Below, in pieces: positions 49,095 through 57,279 of a stretch of DNA of 64,000 nt; within the stretch, counting starts at the first letter, position 1, and each line of letters starts with the position of its first letter. The DNA comes from Vibrio diazotrophicus. Its GTDB lineage: Bacteria > Pseudomonadota > Gammaproteobacteria > Enterobacterales > Vibrionaceae. A program made the position numbers and the translations under genes. The notes beneath the pieces are model-generated. The model was not told the origin of the DNA. It was given only the letters and a program-made list of their open reading frames with translations, and searched no databases. The DNA is taken from assembly GCF_038452265.1 (NCBI RefSeq), contig NZ_CP151843.1:248001-312000 (forward strand), in the 5' to 3' direction.

Positions 49095-51107
49095 ATGTTG
49101 CAGTTTACTTCCCAAGAAATAACACGAATTCGTGAGAAAGTTACCAATGAGCTGATTGAAAAGCTGATTGCAGATAATTTCGATGTTTTAAATAGTGAAA
49201 CCCTCGTTCCGCCTGATGCCCGTGCAACTTGGAATCTGTATTACTTTTGCCCGGAACATGGCGTGCGGCTGAACTGGGATAGAAATAGCCCAACAACACA
49301 CGCTTGCCCAATTGATAATCAACAGTTTTGTGGTGAACCGTATGACGGAGCTTGGTGGCGATGGTTAAATACGCTGAACTCAAAAGCCTGTTATGAACTT
49401 GGGTTACTGTGGCAGCTAACACAGGACCCTAAGTATTTAAGTAAGGTTAAAGATATTTTACTCCAATATGCTCAGTATTATCCTGACTATGAAGTTCATG
49501 GCGGAATTCCTTACAATGGACCAGGAAAAGCGAATGCTCAGACGCTTTGTGAAGCAAACTGTCATCTGGATTTCGCTCGCGGGTATGACTTTATCTCTGA
49601 CGAGTTAAGTGATGCTGACAAACACTTCATAGAAGAGCGTCTTCTTCGTGAGGGGGCTGTGTTCTTGATAGAGCACCGCACAGACCAGCTTCATAACCAT
49701 GAAATGAAAATCAATGCGACCATAGGAATTATTGGGTTGTTACTCCAAGAGAAAGCGTATTTGGAATTTGCGTTGAACTCTAAGTACGGGTTGCACTACC
49801 AGCTAAACAAAGGTTGTTTAGGAGAGGGAATGTGGTTTGAAGGCTCCATTCATTATCATTACTATGCCTTACAAGCGTTATTGGCTTATGAGAAAGTCGC
49901 ATGGAATACGGAGTATTCGGTTTCTAACAATCCGAACTTAAAAGGAATGCTTAAATTTCCGTTAAAACTCCTGATGACAGAAAAACATTTTCCTCGCCTG
50001 AATGATTGTATCGCCGGTCAGGAAGAATTATCCCATGTTCATATCTTCGAGTTTGCCAATAAGCTTTTTCCAAATGAGGTGTTTAATAAGGCGTTAAGTA
50101 CAATTTATCAGACAATGAGCCGTAATAACCTTGAAGCTCTGCTTTATGGTGACGACGCTTATGCTGCAACAGAGATGCTTTCATGCAGCTCGATACATGC
50201 GCGAGATGCTGGCTATACATTGGGATATGAGTCAGAGTCTAAGAACAGTTACTTATTAAAACACTCCCCATACGGTGGAGAGCATGACCATTATGATCGG
50301 TTGGGATTAATCATTGTTAGAAACGGGCAAGAGATACTTCCAGATCTTGGGACCACCGGATACGGTGCCTGCCTGCATAAACAGTATTACAAAACCAGCT
50401 CGACACATAATACATTGGTAGTGAATCAGGCGAACCAACCTCCGATTAACCCAATTGTGCATATGTATCTGGAACAGGATGGCTACCAGTTCGTAGATAC
50501 TGAGGTTTACTGGGGAACTAAACTGGCAGAGGTGGATAGTCATACCATTGATGAGTGGGATACTGAAGCTTACGCGAACGTAAGGTTTAGACGTTGTATT
50601 TTATGGCTTGGTGATGCACTCATTGAGTTAAATACGGTTCACAATCCTGACTCTCAACGGCTTGATTTAACTTATCATGCCCGCGGGCAACATCTGTTGA
50701 ATCCTAGCTGGACGGTTGTTGAAAACACCTTGGATGGTCCTTTATCTATCATGAAAAACTGCCACGAGAGAAAGAGCGTTTATGAACAATCTCTGGTATA
50801 CCGCATTGATGGGCAAAGTGATTACAAACAAACCGTAGTGACGGATAGTTGTTGCGATTTTCTGGTCGGCAATGCTCCGGATAACCCAGCTACCACTGAC
50901 CTCGCTTATCTGCTAGTCACGAGTCGATCATCGGTATTAAATACGTTGGTTTTACATGATCTATTAGAGAGTGGTCACTATCAGATAAATGATGCTCAAT
51001 GGCAGGATAACTGTGTCACTTTTGTGGTTACCAACAATGAAGAACAAGTGTTTTTTCAATATGATTTTTCTTCATGCTTGCTGATTAGAAACGTATTACA
51101 TAGTTAA
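49095..51107 (+). CDS. Heparinase II/III-superfamily lyase, copy 1
   Basis: A 670-residue cytoplasmic polysaccharide lyase with an N-terminal alpha-toroid domain (about 90-380) and a C-terminal beta-sandwich (about 385-670). A Cys/His cluster, C52PEHG55 with C71PID and C79, lies before the toroid and may bind metal. Active-site candidates are LHNHEMKINA (Asn201, His202), GSIHYHYYAL (Tyr254, Tyr256) and GGEHDHYDRL (His397, His399, Asp401), followed by DLGTTGYG and STHNTLVVN. No signal peptide. Families PL12, PL15, PL17, PL21 and PL35 share this plan; glycosaminoglycan/uronan-active PL35-like enzymes look nearest by eye. The gene follows uxaC by 18 bp; likely an exo-acting oligo-uronide lyase. 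Confidence 0.8.
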   Translation: MLQFTSQEITRIREKVTNELIEKLIADNFDVLNSETLVPPDARATWNLYYFCPEHGVRLNWDRNSPTTHACPIDNQQFCGEPYDGAWWRWLNTLNSKACYELGLLWQLTQDPKYLSKVKDILLQYAQYYPDYEVHGGIPYNGPGKANAQTLCEANCHLDFARGYDFISDELSDADKHFIEERLLREGAVFLIEHRTDQLHNHEMKINATIGIIGLLLQEKAYLEFALNSKYGLHYQLNKGCLGEGMWFEGSIHYHYYALQALLAYEKVAWNTEYSVSNNPNLKGMLKFPLKLLMTEKHFPRLNDCIAGQEELSHVHIFEFANKLFPNEVFNKALSTIYQTMSRNNLEALLYGDDAYAATEMLSCSSIHARDAGYTLGYESESKNSYLLKHSPYGGEHDHYDRLGLIIVRNGQEILPDLGTTGYGACLHKQYYKTSSTHNTLVVNQANQPPINPIVHMYLEQDGYQFVDTEVYWGTKLAEVDSHTIDEWDTEAYANVRFRRCILWLGDALIELNTVHNPDSQRLDLTYHARGQHLLNPSWTVVENTLDGPLSIMKNCHERKSVYEQSLVYRIDGQSDYKQTVVTDSCCDFLVGNAPDNPATTDLAYLLVTSRSSVLNTLVLHDLLESGHYQINDAQWQDNCVTFVVTNNEEQVFFQYDFSSCLLIRNVLHS

Positions 51108-51129
51108 GTGGTTTGGCTTAGAGGTATTT

Positions 51130-53124
51130 ATGCTGCAATTTGACGAGAAAGAAATAAATGAGATTCGCCAACGGACCACGTTGGCAATCATTAACAAGCT
51201 CGTTAAAGATAACGAAGTAATACTGACCAGTGACACTTTAGTGCCGCCGGATGCCCGTGCTACTTGGAACTTATATTATTATTGCCCAAAACATGGTGTC
51301 AGGCTCATTTGGGACAGACATAATGACAAAGAGCATCGTTGTCCCGTTGATGGCAAGGTATTTCGGGGTGAACCCTATGACGGTGCTTGGTGGCGTTGGT
51401 TGAATGATCTCAATTCAAAAGCCTGTTATGAGCTTGGCCTATTGTGGCAATTGACTCAAGAGCCTAAGTACCTCAATAAAGTTAAAGATATTTTATTAAA
51501 ATATGCCATTAACTACCCCCATTATGAAGTGCATGGAGATATTCCATACAACGGTCCGGGTAAAGCGAATGCTCAAACATTGTGTGAAGCAAATTGTCAC
51601 TTAAATTTCGCACGAGGCTATGATTTTATTCGGGATGATATTCAGTCATTTGAGCGTGAAAAAATTGAAGAAAGTCTGCTACGTGAAGGTGCAGAGTTCC
51701 TTATCGCTCATCGTTCTCCTCAACTCCATAACCATGAGATTCGGATCAACGCAGCAGTCGGTGTCATCGGTCTTTTACTCGGCGATGAACGTTATATCAA
51801 CTTTGCCCTGATTTCAGACTACGGACTTCACTATCAACTGAATCATGGTGCTATTGGGGAAGGGATGTGGTTTGAAGGATCAATTCACTACCATTACTAT
51901 GCGCTCCAATCGTTGCTGATTTACGAGAAAATTGCCTATAAAACGCCTTATTCGGTAGGCGCGAACCCAAATCTTCTTAAGATGATTAAGCTACCGTTGG
52001 ATTTGATCATGAGTAATGGTCGATTCCCGCGATTGAATGATTGTATCGCAGGTCAAGAGCAAGTGATTCAATCCGAGGTGTTTGAGTTTGGATATAGAGA
52101 ATATCCATTTACGATTTTGCACCAAGCATTACAGTACATTTATTCCTTCGAAGATCGCCATAATCTTGAAGCGCTTTTATACGGTGTTGATATTCTTAAG
52201 CCAGTGGATTCACTGAAATGTCAGTCCTCTCATAAACCGTATTCTGGATATACCAGCGAGTTCAATGAAGAACGTAATCACTTTATGTTGGTAAAACATG
52301 CTCCTTTTGGCGGTGAACACGATCATTACGATCGCTTGAATCTGGTGTTATGCAGAAATGGCAAAGAAATTATCCCGGACCTCGGCACTACCGGATATGG
52401 AGCTGAGCTGCATTACAATTACTACAAGAATAGTGCTACCCACAATACATTGACGGTTGATGAGTGTAACCAGTCTCCCAATACACCAGAAGTTCTGTAT
52501 TACGATAAGAATGACAGCTATACCCTTTTAGATGTGGTTGCCGATTGGAATTCTCCTCCTCCGGAAGTAGATAGCCATGTAATTAACCAATGGAATAACG
52601 AAGCTTATAAAGGGATTGTGTACCGTAGGACATTTATATGGTTTGGCGATTGCGTACTAGATCTGACGAAAGTGCATAACCCCAACAAGAGAACGCTGGA
52701 TATGACTTATATTGTGAGAGGAAGTCATTGCCATGATGAGTCGTTTATTCCCACTATTAATCCTTTTTCGAAAGTATTGGCTCGCTTAGAAAATTGTTTT
52801 CAGAAAAGCTTTGATGAACAAGCGTTACGCTACCAAATTGAGGGCGAAAGCGAGTTTAACCAACAAATATTCGTAAACCCAAAGTCGCAAATGTATCTAT
52901 GTAGTGGCCTCGATAATCCAGCAACAAGCAAAGTCGCTTACACTGTGGTCCGTAGTCAATCAGAGCAATTTAACTCGGTTGTTCTTCATGATCTGGATGG
53001 GGGAGCTAAGGTTAAAAGTGTTAGCTGGGTCAGTGACGTTCTGGTTGAAATCGAGCTTTGCCGAAATGGTGTGAATAGCCGATACCAATATAACTACAGC
53101 ACATCGAAACTCGCGTTTGTATAA
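51130..53124 (+). CDS. Heparinase II/III-superfamily lyase, copy 2
   Basis: A 664-residue tandem paralogue of the preceding protein, with the same domain plan and motifs: TLVPPDARATWNLYYYCP, CPVDGKVFRGEPYDGAWWRW, the toroid motifs LHNHEIRINA and EGSIHYHYYAL, and GGEHDHYDRLN with DLGTTGYGAELH. The two copies are near-identical around the active site but differ in the C-terminal sandwich and in the loop after EIIPDLG. That suits two related substrates, or dimer against longer oligomers. No signal peptide. AGAGG lies before the ATG, 22 bp after the first copy, so one operon. Its substrate is not shown by the sequence alone. Confidence 0.8.
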   Translation: MLQFDEKEINEIRQRTTLAIINKLVKDNEVILTSDTLVPPDARATWNLYYYCPKHGVRLIWDRHNDKEHRCPVDGKVFRGEPYDGAWWRWLNDLNSKACYELGLLWQLTQEPKYLNKVKDILLKYAINYPHYEVHGDIPYNGPGKANAQTLCEANCHLNFARGYDFIRDDIQSFEREKIEESLLREGAEFLIAHRSPQLHNHEIRINAAVGVIGLLLGDERYINFALISDYGLHYQLNHGAIGEGMWFEGSIHYHYYALQSLLIYEKIAYKTPYSVGANPNLLKMIKLPLDLIMSNGRFPRLNDCIAGQEQVIQSEVFEFGYREYPFTILHQALQYIYSFEDRHNLEALLYGVDILKPVDSLKCQSSHKPYSGYTSEFNEERNHFMLVKHAPFGGEHDHYDRLNLVLCRNGKEIIPDLGTTGYGAELHYNYYKNSATHNTLTVDECNQSPNTPEVLYYDKNDSYTLLDVVADWNSPPPEVDSHVINQWNNEAYKGIVYRRTFIWFGDCVLDLTKVHNPNKRTLDMTYIVRGSHCHDESFIPTINPFSKVLARLENCFQKSFDEQALRYQIEGESEFNQQIFVNPKSQMYLCSGLDNPATSKVAYTVVRSQSEQFNSVVLHDLDGGAKVKSVSWVSDVLVEIELCRNGVNSRYQYNYSTSKLAFV

Positions 53125-53267
53125 TCTTTAACTCATTTTCTCTTCTCTATTTATTGAGTGATTACAGACTTTATTTATCTCGGCTATTTGATTAGTTAGG
53201 GAGGCTTTGTCTTCAAAACCACTCTACGAAGGATGTTTTGAGAGAAAACAAAAAGTTGGAAAGTCTA

Positions 53268-54029
53268 ATGGATAATTTAATTCAGCAAGATTCGGTTTCT
53301 TCTGTTCTGAAAGTTTTTACTATTCTACAAGCATTAGGAGAGCGAAATGAGAGTGGATTATCAGAACTATCTAAACGTCTTAAAATGTCAAAAGCGTCAA
53401 CTTACCGATTTTTGCAGACTATGAAATCTATAGGCTTCGTTGAACAAAAAGGAGAAGCTGATAAATATGTATTAACCCTAAAGTTATTTGAGTTAGGCTC
53501 AAAAGCGCGAGAATATACGAATTTGATCGACGTTGTAAAAGATGATATGCAAGAGCTAGCTGAAGCAACGAAGGAGGCAGTACATCTAGGAGTACTCTAT
53601 GAGCATTCTGCTCTATATCTACACAAAGTGGATTCATCTCACCATCTGGAAATGCATTCTAGAGCAGGTAAGCGTATTCCACTATATTGTTCGGCAATGG
53701 GAAAGGCTCTGCTGAGCAATATGTCTATAAATGAGGTTATCTCTCAGTTAGCGCCGGTAGAGTATATTAGGCATACTCAAAATACTCATGAAAATATTGA
53801 ACTGTTATTGAAAGATCTCAGGCAGGTAAAAAAACAGCGATATGCTGAAGATAATGAAGAATTAGAGCCAGGGCTTATCTGTGTTGCCGTTCCCGTTTGT
53901 AATTCAATGGGCGCTGTTATTGCAGCACTTTCTATATCGCTTCCTGTTTTTCGGTTTAATGAAGAAAATAAATCAAAGTATATAAATTGGCTGCAAGCTA
54001 CAGCCTCAAATATTTCAAATCGCCTATGA
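53268..54029 (+). CDS. kdgR: IclR-family repressor of uronate use, KdgR
   Basis: A 253-residue IclR-type regulator that closely matches enterobacterial KdgR. Examples are DSVSSVLKVFTILQALGER, MSKASTYRFLQTMKS in the winged helix-turn-helix (about 28-65), and YVLTLKLFELGSKA. The C-terminal effector domain (about 80-250) carries the conserved GLICVAVPVCN and the cysteine/serine pocket. KdgR is released from DNA by 2-keto-3-deoxygluconate. Operators of its type lie before kduD, kdgM and togM. ATG at 53268 (GGAAAG upstream) is preferred; TTG at 53238, behind GAAGGATG, is possible. It closes the second uronan locus and probably controls both. Confidence 0.92.
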   Translation: MDNLIQQDSVSSVLKVFTILQALGERNESGLSELSKRLKMSKASTYRFLQTMKSIGFVEQKGEADKYVLTLKLFELGSKAREYTNLIDVVKDDMQELAEATKEAVHLGVLYEHSALYLHKVDSSHHLEMHSRAGKRIPLYCSAMGKALLSNMSINEVISQLAPVEYIRHTQNTHENIELLLKDLRQVKKQRYAEDNEELEPGLICVAVPVCNSMGAVIAALSISLPVFRFNEENKSKYINWLQATASNISNRL

Positions 54030-54185
54030 TATAAAACTGTCTGCCATCTCTTATTTACCAAGCGACCTTGTCATAAGTTAACTAGTGACTCGATTAGTTC
54101 GTGAGGTGAGGGGGAATACAAGTTCATATTTTGGTAAGAAAGTTTCCTACACAAGTTTTACTCTCAAATATACTGCATCACAAAA

Positions 54186-54285
54186 ATATCAATTTATGGT
54201 TGTATTCGTTGATATCAATGTATGGTTGTATTTTTGATAACTAACTGAAATATAGGGAAACACGAATATCACTTTATGGTTGTAT
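54186..54285. repeat. Three 20-bp direct repeats
   Basis: Copies at 54186-54205, 54212-54231 and 54266-54285 share ATATCA-(A/C)-T-(T/G)-TATGGTTGTAT, each differing from the others at one or two positions. Start-to-start distances are 26 and 54 bp, about one and two times 27. They lie in the 300-bp gap between kdgR and the DUF3427-like gene, just before a terminator. They look like binding-site iterons or the edge of an inserted element. Confidence 0.75.
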
Positions 54286-54305
54286 CAACAAAAACCGAGT
54301 TATTG

Positions 54306-54331
54306 AGAGCCGCTTTTTGCGGCTCTTTTTT
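54306..54331 (+). terminator. Strong terminator on the + strand
   Basis: AGAGCCGC and GCGGCTCT form an 8-bp stem with a T5 loop, followed by T5. The nearest + gene (kdgR) ends 277 bp upstream, so it may end a separate small RNA that contains the three direct repeats. Confidence 0.75.
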
Positions 54332-55268
54332 ACCCAGCGTTATATCTGTACATGGTCGGCTCAAGATCTTCCGCTTTAGGTTTCCAGTTTGTAATTAGCC
54401 TAATTTTTCCTCCGTCAGTTATATATTCTCCAGCACTCATAACCGACACTTCGATACCACTAACAATGAATAAATCCGTCTCACAATTTTCAGAAAGTGC
54501 GTCTTGTACTTCATTTCTTGTGACGTTAACAAACTGACCTGTAGACATTGTCCCTTTTACTTCAACTCGGCGAAAAGACTCGTTTTGAAAACACTCTAAA
54601 TCGTAGGGACAGTTAGATGATGTATCCTTTACGTCATATCCCAATTGTTGGTAATACTCAATCGCAACTTTCATAGCATGCAGCTCGATAGCTTTCTTCT
54701 TTTTTGAATCAGTCATTCTGCCTTGAGCAGAGTTTTTGACTTTCATTAAAGCTTTAGGCAAATCGCTAAGCAGTGACTCTTTGGTATCTGTACTCCATGC
54801 GTAAATTTTCCCCAGTAAAGCATTTGGTTTATTGTGATAGTTCTCTACTTCAAATAGCACTTCTACAGGGTTAGTTTTGTCGTGTTCCAGATACTTTAGT
54901 TTTCCCGCAAAGATAAAGGGCTGAGTGACGCCTTTTATTTTGTCATGGATACGTACAAACAAAATAGCTGGATATCCGTTGATAATATTTTGAATAGCGG
55001 GGGATTTCGGTGTGTTTGAGTTTTGTGATTCCCAAAAAAACTGTTTGCCATCAAGTAGAAATGTATCGTTGTATCTGTGCGCTTTCTCTTTGTTTGATTT
55101 ATCCAATGTGACGAATAGAACGATAGAATTATTGAAGCGAGTAATACCTGTAATGTCGCGAGCTTGTTGGGGAACTGTGACTTCTCCTATCTTCATCACG
55201 CTCATACGATCATACTTTTCTCCCACAACAAATTTGTCATAAAAAAAATCTTCATCTTCTCGTGCCAT
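54330..55268 (-). CDS. DUF3427/DUF3883-like protein, candidate PD-(D/E)xK nuclease
   Basis: A 312-residue protein with two parts. The N-terminal part (about 1-165) resembles DUF3427, a domain normally fused to superfamily 2 helicases; here no helicase is attached. The C-terminal part (about 185-285) resembles DUF3883 with a PD-(D/E)xK-like layout: helix KKAIELHAMKVAIEYYQQLG, then CPYDLEC (Asp223), then RRVEVKGT (Glu236, Lys238), the spacing of restriction-type nucleases. It is divergent from a MutT-type Nudix gene, and a LexA-like box lies 30 bp before its start. This argues for a DNA-damage or defence role; no activity is proven. The DUF3427 call is by eye and less sure than the nuclease-like motif. 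Confidence 0.7.
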   Translation of the reverse strand: MAREDEDFFYDKFVVGEKYDRMSVMKIGEVTVPQQARDITGITRFNNSIVLFVTLDKSNKEKAHRYNDTFLLDGKQFFWESQNSNTPKSPAIQNIINGYPAILFVRIHDKIKGVTQPFIFAGKLKYLEHDKTNPVEVLFEVENYHNKPNALLGKIYAWSTDTKESLLSDLPKALMKVKNSAQGRMTDSKKKKAIELHAMKVAIEYYQQLGYDVKDTSSNCPYDLECFQNESFRRVEVKGTMSTGQFVNVTRNEVQDALSENCETDLFIVSGIEVSVMSAGEYITDGGKIRLITNWKPKAEDLEPTMYRYNAG

Positions 55269-55297
55269 AGGCCCTCACTAAATGCATGCGAACAATA

Positions 55298-55317
55298 TAC
55301 TGTAAAGATATACGGTA
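55298..55317. promoter_or_regulatory. LexA-like SOS box
   Basis: TACTGT-AAAGATAT-ACGGTA matches the LexA consensus TACTGTATATATATACAGTA at 17 of 20 positions; the left CTGT is perfect and the right reads ACGG instead of ACAG. It is 30 bp before the nuclease-like gene and about 95 bp before the Nudix gene. The perfect palindrome ACGGTATACCGT (55312-55323) overlaps it. Confidence 0.6.
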
Positions 55318-55411
55318 TACCGTTTATTTCGCTCGCACAACGTTTGAACCCTGCAAAAAATGGGATCATAATGACAAATGTTTAAAGTCTTTAGTTGAGT
55401 AGGTAGTAGTT

Positions 55412-55834
55412 ATGAAAACAAGGTCATATGGAAGTAACTCTCCGGTAAAAGTGGCCTGTGGAGTTGTAATTAATGAAGATGGATATGTATTCGTATGCCG
55501 ACGTAAGCGAGAAAAATCACTAGGGGGATATTGGGAATTTCCTGGTGGAAAAGTAGAAGAAGGTGAGTCGTTACAGGAATGTTTGAAGCGAGAATTGCTC
55601 GAAGAGTTAGACATGGAAGTTGACGTAAAGGATCATTTAAAAACTGTATTGCACGACTACGGCACGTTTCAAATAGAGTTAGTTGCTTTCTCTTGCGATT
55701 TTCGACGAAGTAGCTTCGTAATGACCGACCACGATAAGTTTGAATGGGTGAATGTTTCCGCCCTTTTGGTGAAAAATTTGGCGCCTGCTGATGTACCTAT
55801 TGCAGAATGTTTAGCGTCAATTTTTGATAAGTAG
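55412..55834 (+). CDS. MutT-type Nudix hydrolase
   Basis: A 140-residue Nudix protein, likely a (deoxy)nucleoside triphosphate pyrophosphohydrolase that cleans oxidised nucleotides such as 8-oxo-dGTP. The Nudix box lies at residues 46-68, GGKVEEGESLQECLKRELLE followed by ELDM, with all consensus Gly, Arg and Glu residues. The preceding RRKREKSLGGYWEFPGG is typical of MutT. It is close in size to MutT (129) and is not the chromosomal mutT in its usual secA context. It shares a divergent promoter region with the nuclease-like gene, so the two may form a unit. Ribosome-binding site GAGTAGGTAG is modest. Confidence 0.88.
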   Translation: MKTRSYGSNSPVKVACGVVINEDGYVFVCRRKREKSLGGYWEFPGGKVEEGESLQECLKRELLEELDMEVDVKDHLKTVLHDYGTFQIELVAFSCDFRRSSFVMTDHDKFEWVNVSALLVKNLAPADVPIAECLASIFDK

Positions 55835-55860
55835 CTTCTAGTCTAATTGAGTTACTTTGA

Positions 55861-55897
55861 TTGGAGTATATTGCTTTGTCAGACAGATATACTCCAA
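55861..55897. terminator. Hairpin between convergent genes
   Basis: TTGGAGTATAT and ATATACTCCAA are an 11-bp perfect inverted repeat with a 15-base loop. It lies between the convergent Nudix and MetE-like genes; T tracts are short, so it is a modest terminator. Confidence 0.5.
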
Positions 55898-55918
55898 AAC
55901 CTCACCTTATATACCTAA

Positions 55919-57040
55919 TTAGCCCCAAACTTCCTTTGCAATTTCAACAACGTGTTTGAATTTGTTCCATTGCTCTTGTTCTGTGAGGATATTGCCTTCT
56001 TCCGTCGATGCGAAGCCGCATTGTGGGCTCAAACGTAATTGCTCAAGGGGGATGTATTTTGTGGCTTCTTGAATACGTGATTTTATGTATTCTTTCGGTT
56101 CAAGCTCTGGGGATTTAGAGGTAATTAAACCTAGAACAATGAACAGGTCACTTCTGGTAACGTATTTGAGAGGGTCGAAACCACCAGAACGCTCGTCGTC
56201 ATACTCTAGGAATAATCCATCAACCTTAAGTCGCCCAAAAATGGTTTCTGCTGCTGTTTCATAACCACCTGAACCAAAGTAGGTTGATCGAAAGTTTCCG
56301 CGACAAATATGCATGGTGATAAGCATATCTTCTGGTTTGTTTTTAATGGATTCATTCAGCAAGTATTCAAAAATAGCGAGTAGCTTTTCAGTGCTGTAAC
56401 CAAGCTCTTTGAGGCCATTAACCCCTTCTTCTGAAAAGAAGGACGCCCATGAGGTGTCATCAAGTTGTAAATAGCGGCATCCCTTATCGTAAAAGGCTTT
56501 GATAGCGTCTTGATAAGTCTGAACTAAGTCGCTGATGAATTTTCCTTCATTATCCTGATAGCATTCAGCCACATTTTTTCCGCGAAGGAAGAGCATGTTT
56601 GGGCTTGGAATGGTCTGTTTGGCAACATGCTGCGCTGGGTCGAGCAAAGAGCTGAGAAATTCGAAATCGCCAAGAAAAGGGTGGTTAGGGTTGAAGCTGA
56701 TTTTATCTGTGATTCTGATGCTGTGAGTTTTCGGTTTTGTGCCTTTAAAGTTAAGTGGAACTTCAGGAGTGTAGCTTTCAACGCCGTTCAAACCTTCAAG
56801 AAAATCAAAGTGCCACCAAGCTCGTGAGTACTCACCGTCTGTAATCGCGGTAAGGCCAGCCAGTTTCTGCTGCTCTACATGCAGACGCGTTTCCTGTCGT
56901 TGGATTTGAATAAGCTGCTCTGTTGTAATCTCGTTGTTCTGCTTTTGTAAGCGAGCGGCTTTGAGTTTTTCACTGCGTAATAAACTGCCAACTTGATCAG
57001 CGTAAAACGGAGTGATTAAAGGGTTGATATGACCTGACAT
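55919..57040 (-). CDS. Cobalamin-independent methionine synthase-like (MetE core) methyltransferase
   Basis: A 373-residue protein with only the C-terminal, catalytic barrel of MetE, like the YxjG/YxjH and core-MetE family. Zinc-ligand regions are HICRGNFRS (His, Cys, near residue 240) and QCGFAS (Cys near 340); YLQLDDTSWASFF is the conserved acidic segment. It lacks the N-terminal MetE half (full MetE is about 750), so the methyl donor is probably a different one, such as methyl-corrinoid or S-methyl compounds. A MetJ-type operator lies 30 bp before the start, so methionine limitation should induce it. Confidence 0.87.
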   Translation of the reverse strand: MSGHINPLITPFYADQVGSLLRSEKLKAARLQKQNNEITTEQLIQIQRQETRLHVEQQKLAGLTAITDGEYSRAWWHFDFLEGLNGVESYTPEVPLNFKGTKPKTHSIRITDKISFNPNHPFLGDFEFLSSLLDPAQHVAKQTIPSPNMLFLRGKNVAECYQDNEGKFISDLVQTYQDAIKAFYDKGCRYLQLDDTSWASFFSEEGVNGLKELGYSTEKLLAIFEYLLNESIKNKPEDMLITMHICRGNFRSTYFGSGGYETAAETIFGRLKVDGLFLEYDDERSGGFDPLKYVTRSDLFIVLGLITSKSPELEPKEYIKSRIQEATKYIPLEQLRLSPQCGFASTEEGNILTEQEQWNKFKHVVEIAKEVWG

Positions 57041-57070
57041 GTGAATACCTCGAAATGCTGGGAGTCCTGA

Positions 57071-57086
57071 ATACGTCTAGACGTCC
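57071..57086. promoter_or_regulatory. Tandem MetJ boxes
   Basis: ATACGTCT-AGACGTCC: read on the minus strand these are GGACGTCT and AGACGTAT, each seven of eight matches to the met box AGACGTCT. The pair lies 30 bp before the MetE-like gene. Confidence 0.75.
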
Positions 57087-57279
57087 AAATGATTACTTAT
57101 AAATGTGTACGTACTCAATGGCATTTTGGTCATGTTGCATATGAATTAATTTCACTTTGGCCTTTTAAACCCTTAGCTGTGTTTTAACGTTAATTCGTTA
57201 CATATCCAAAACACATTTCGATTTGAAGATGCTAGTATGGCTCTCATTGAGCAGTATTGAGAAGGTGTCAGGAAGACGT

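Noticed and set aside
54186..54285. CRISPR array
   Set aside because: Only three 20-bp repeats with spacers of unequal length (6 and 34 bp) and no cas genes nearby.
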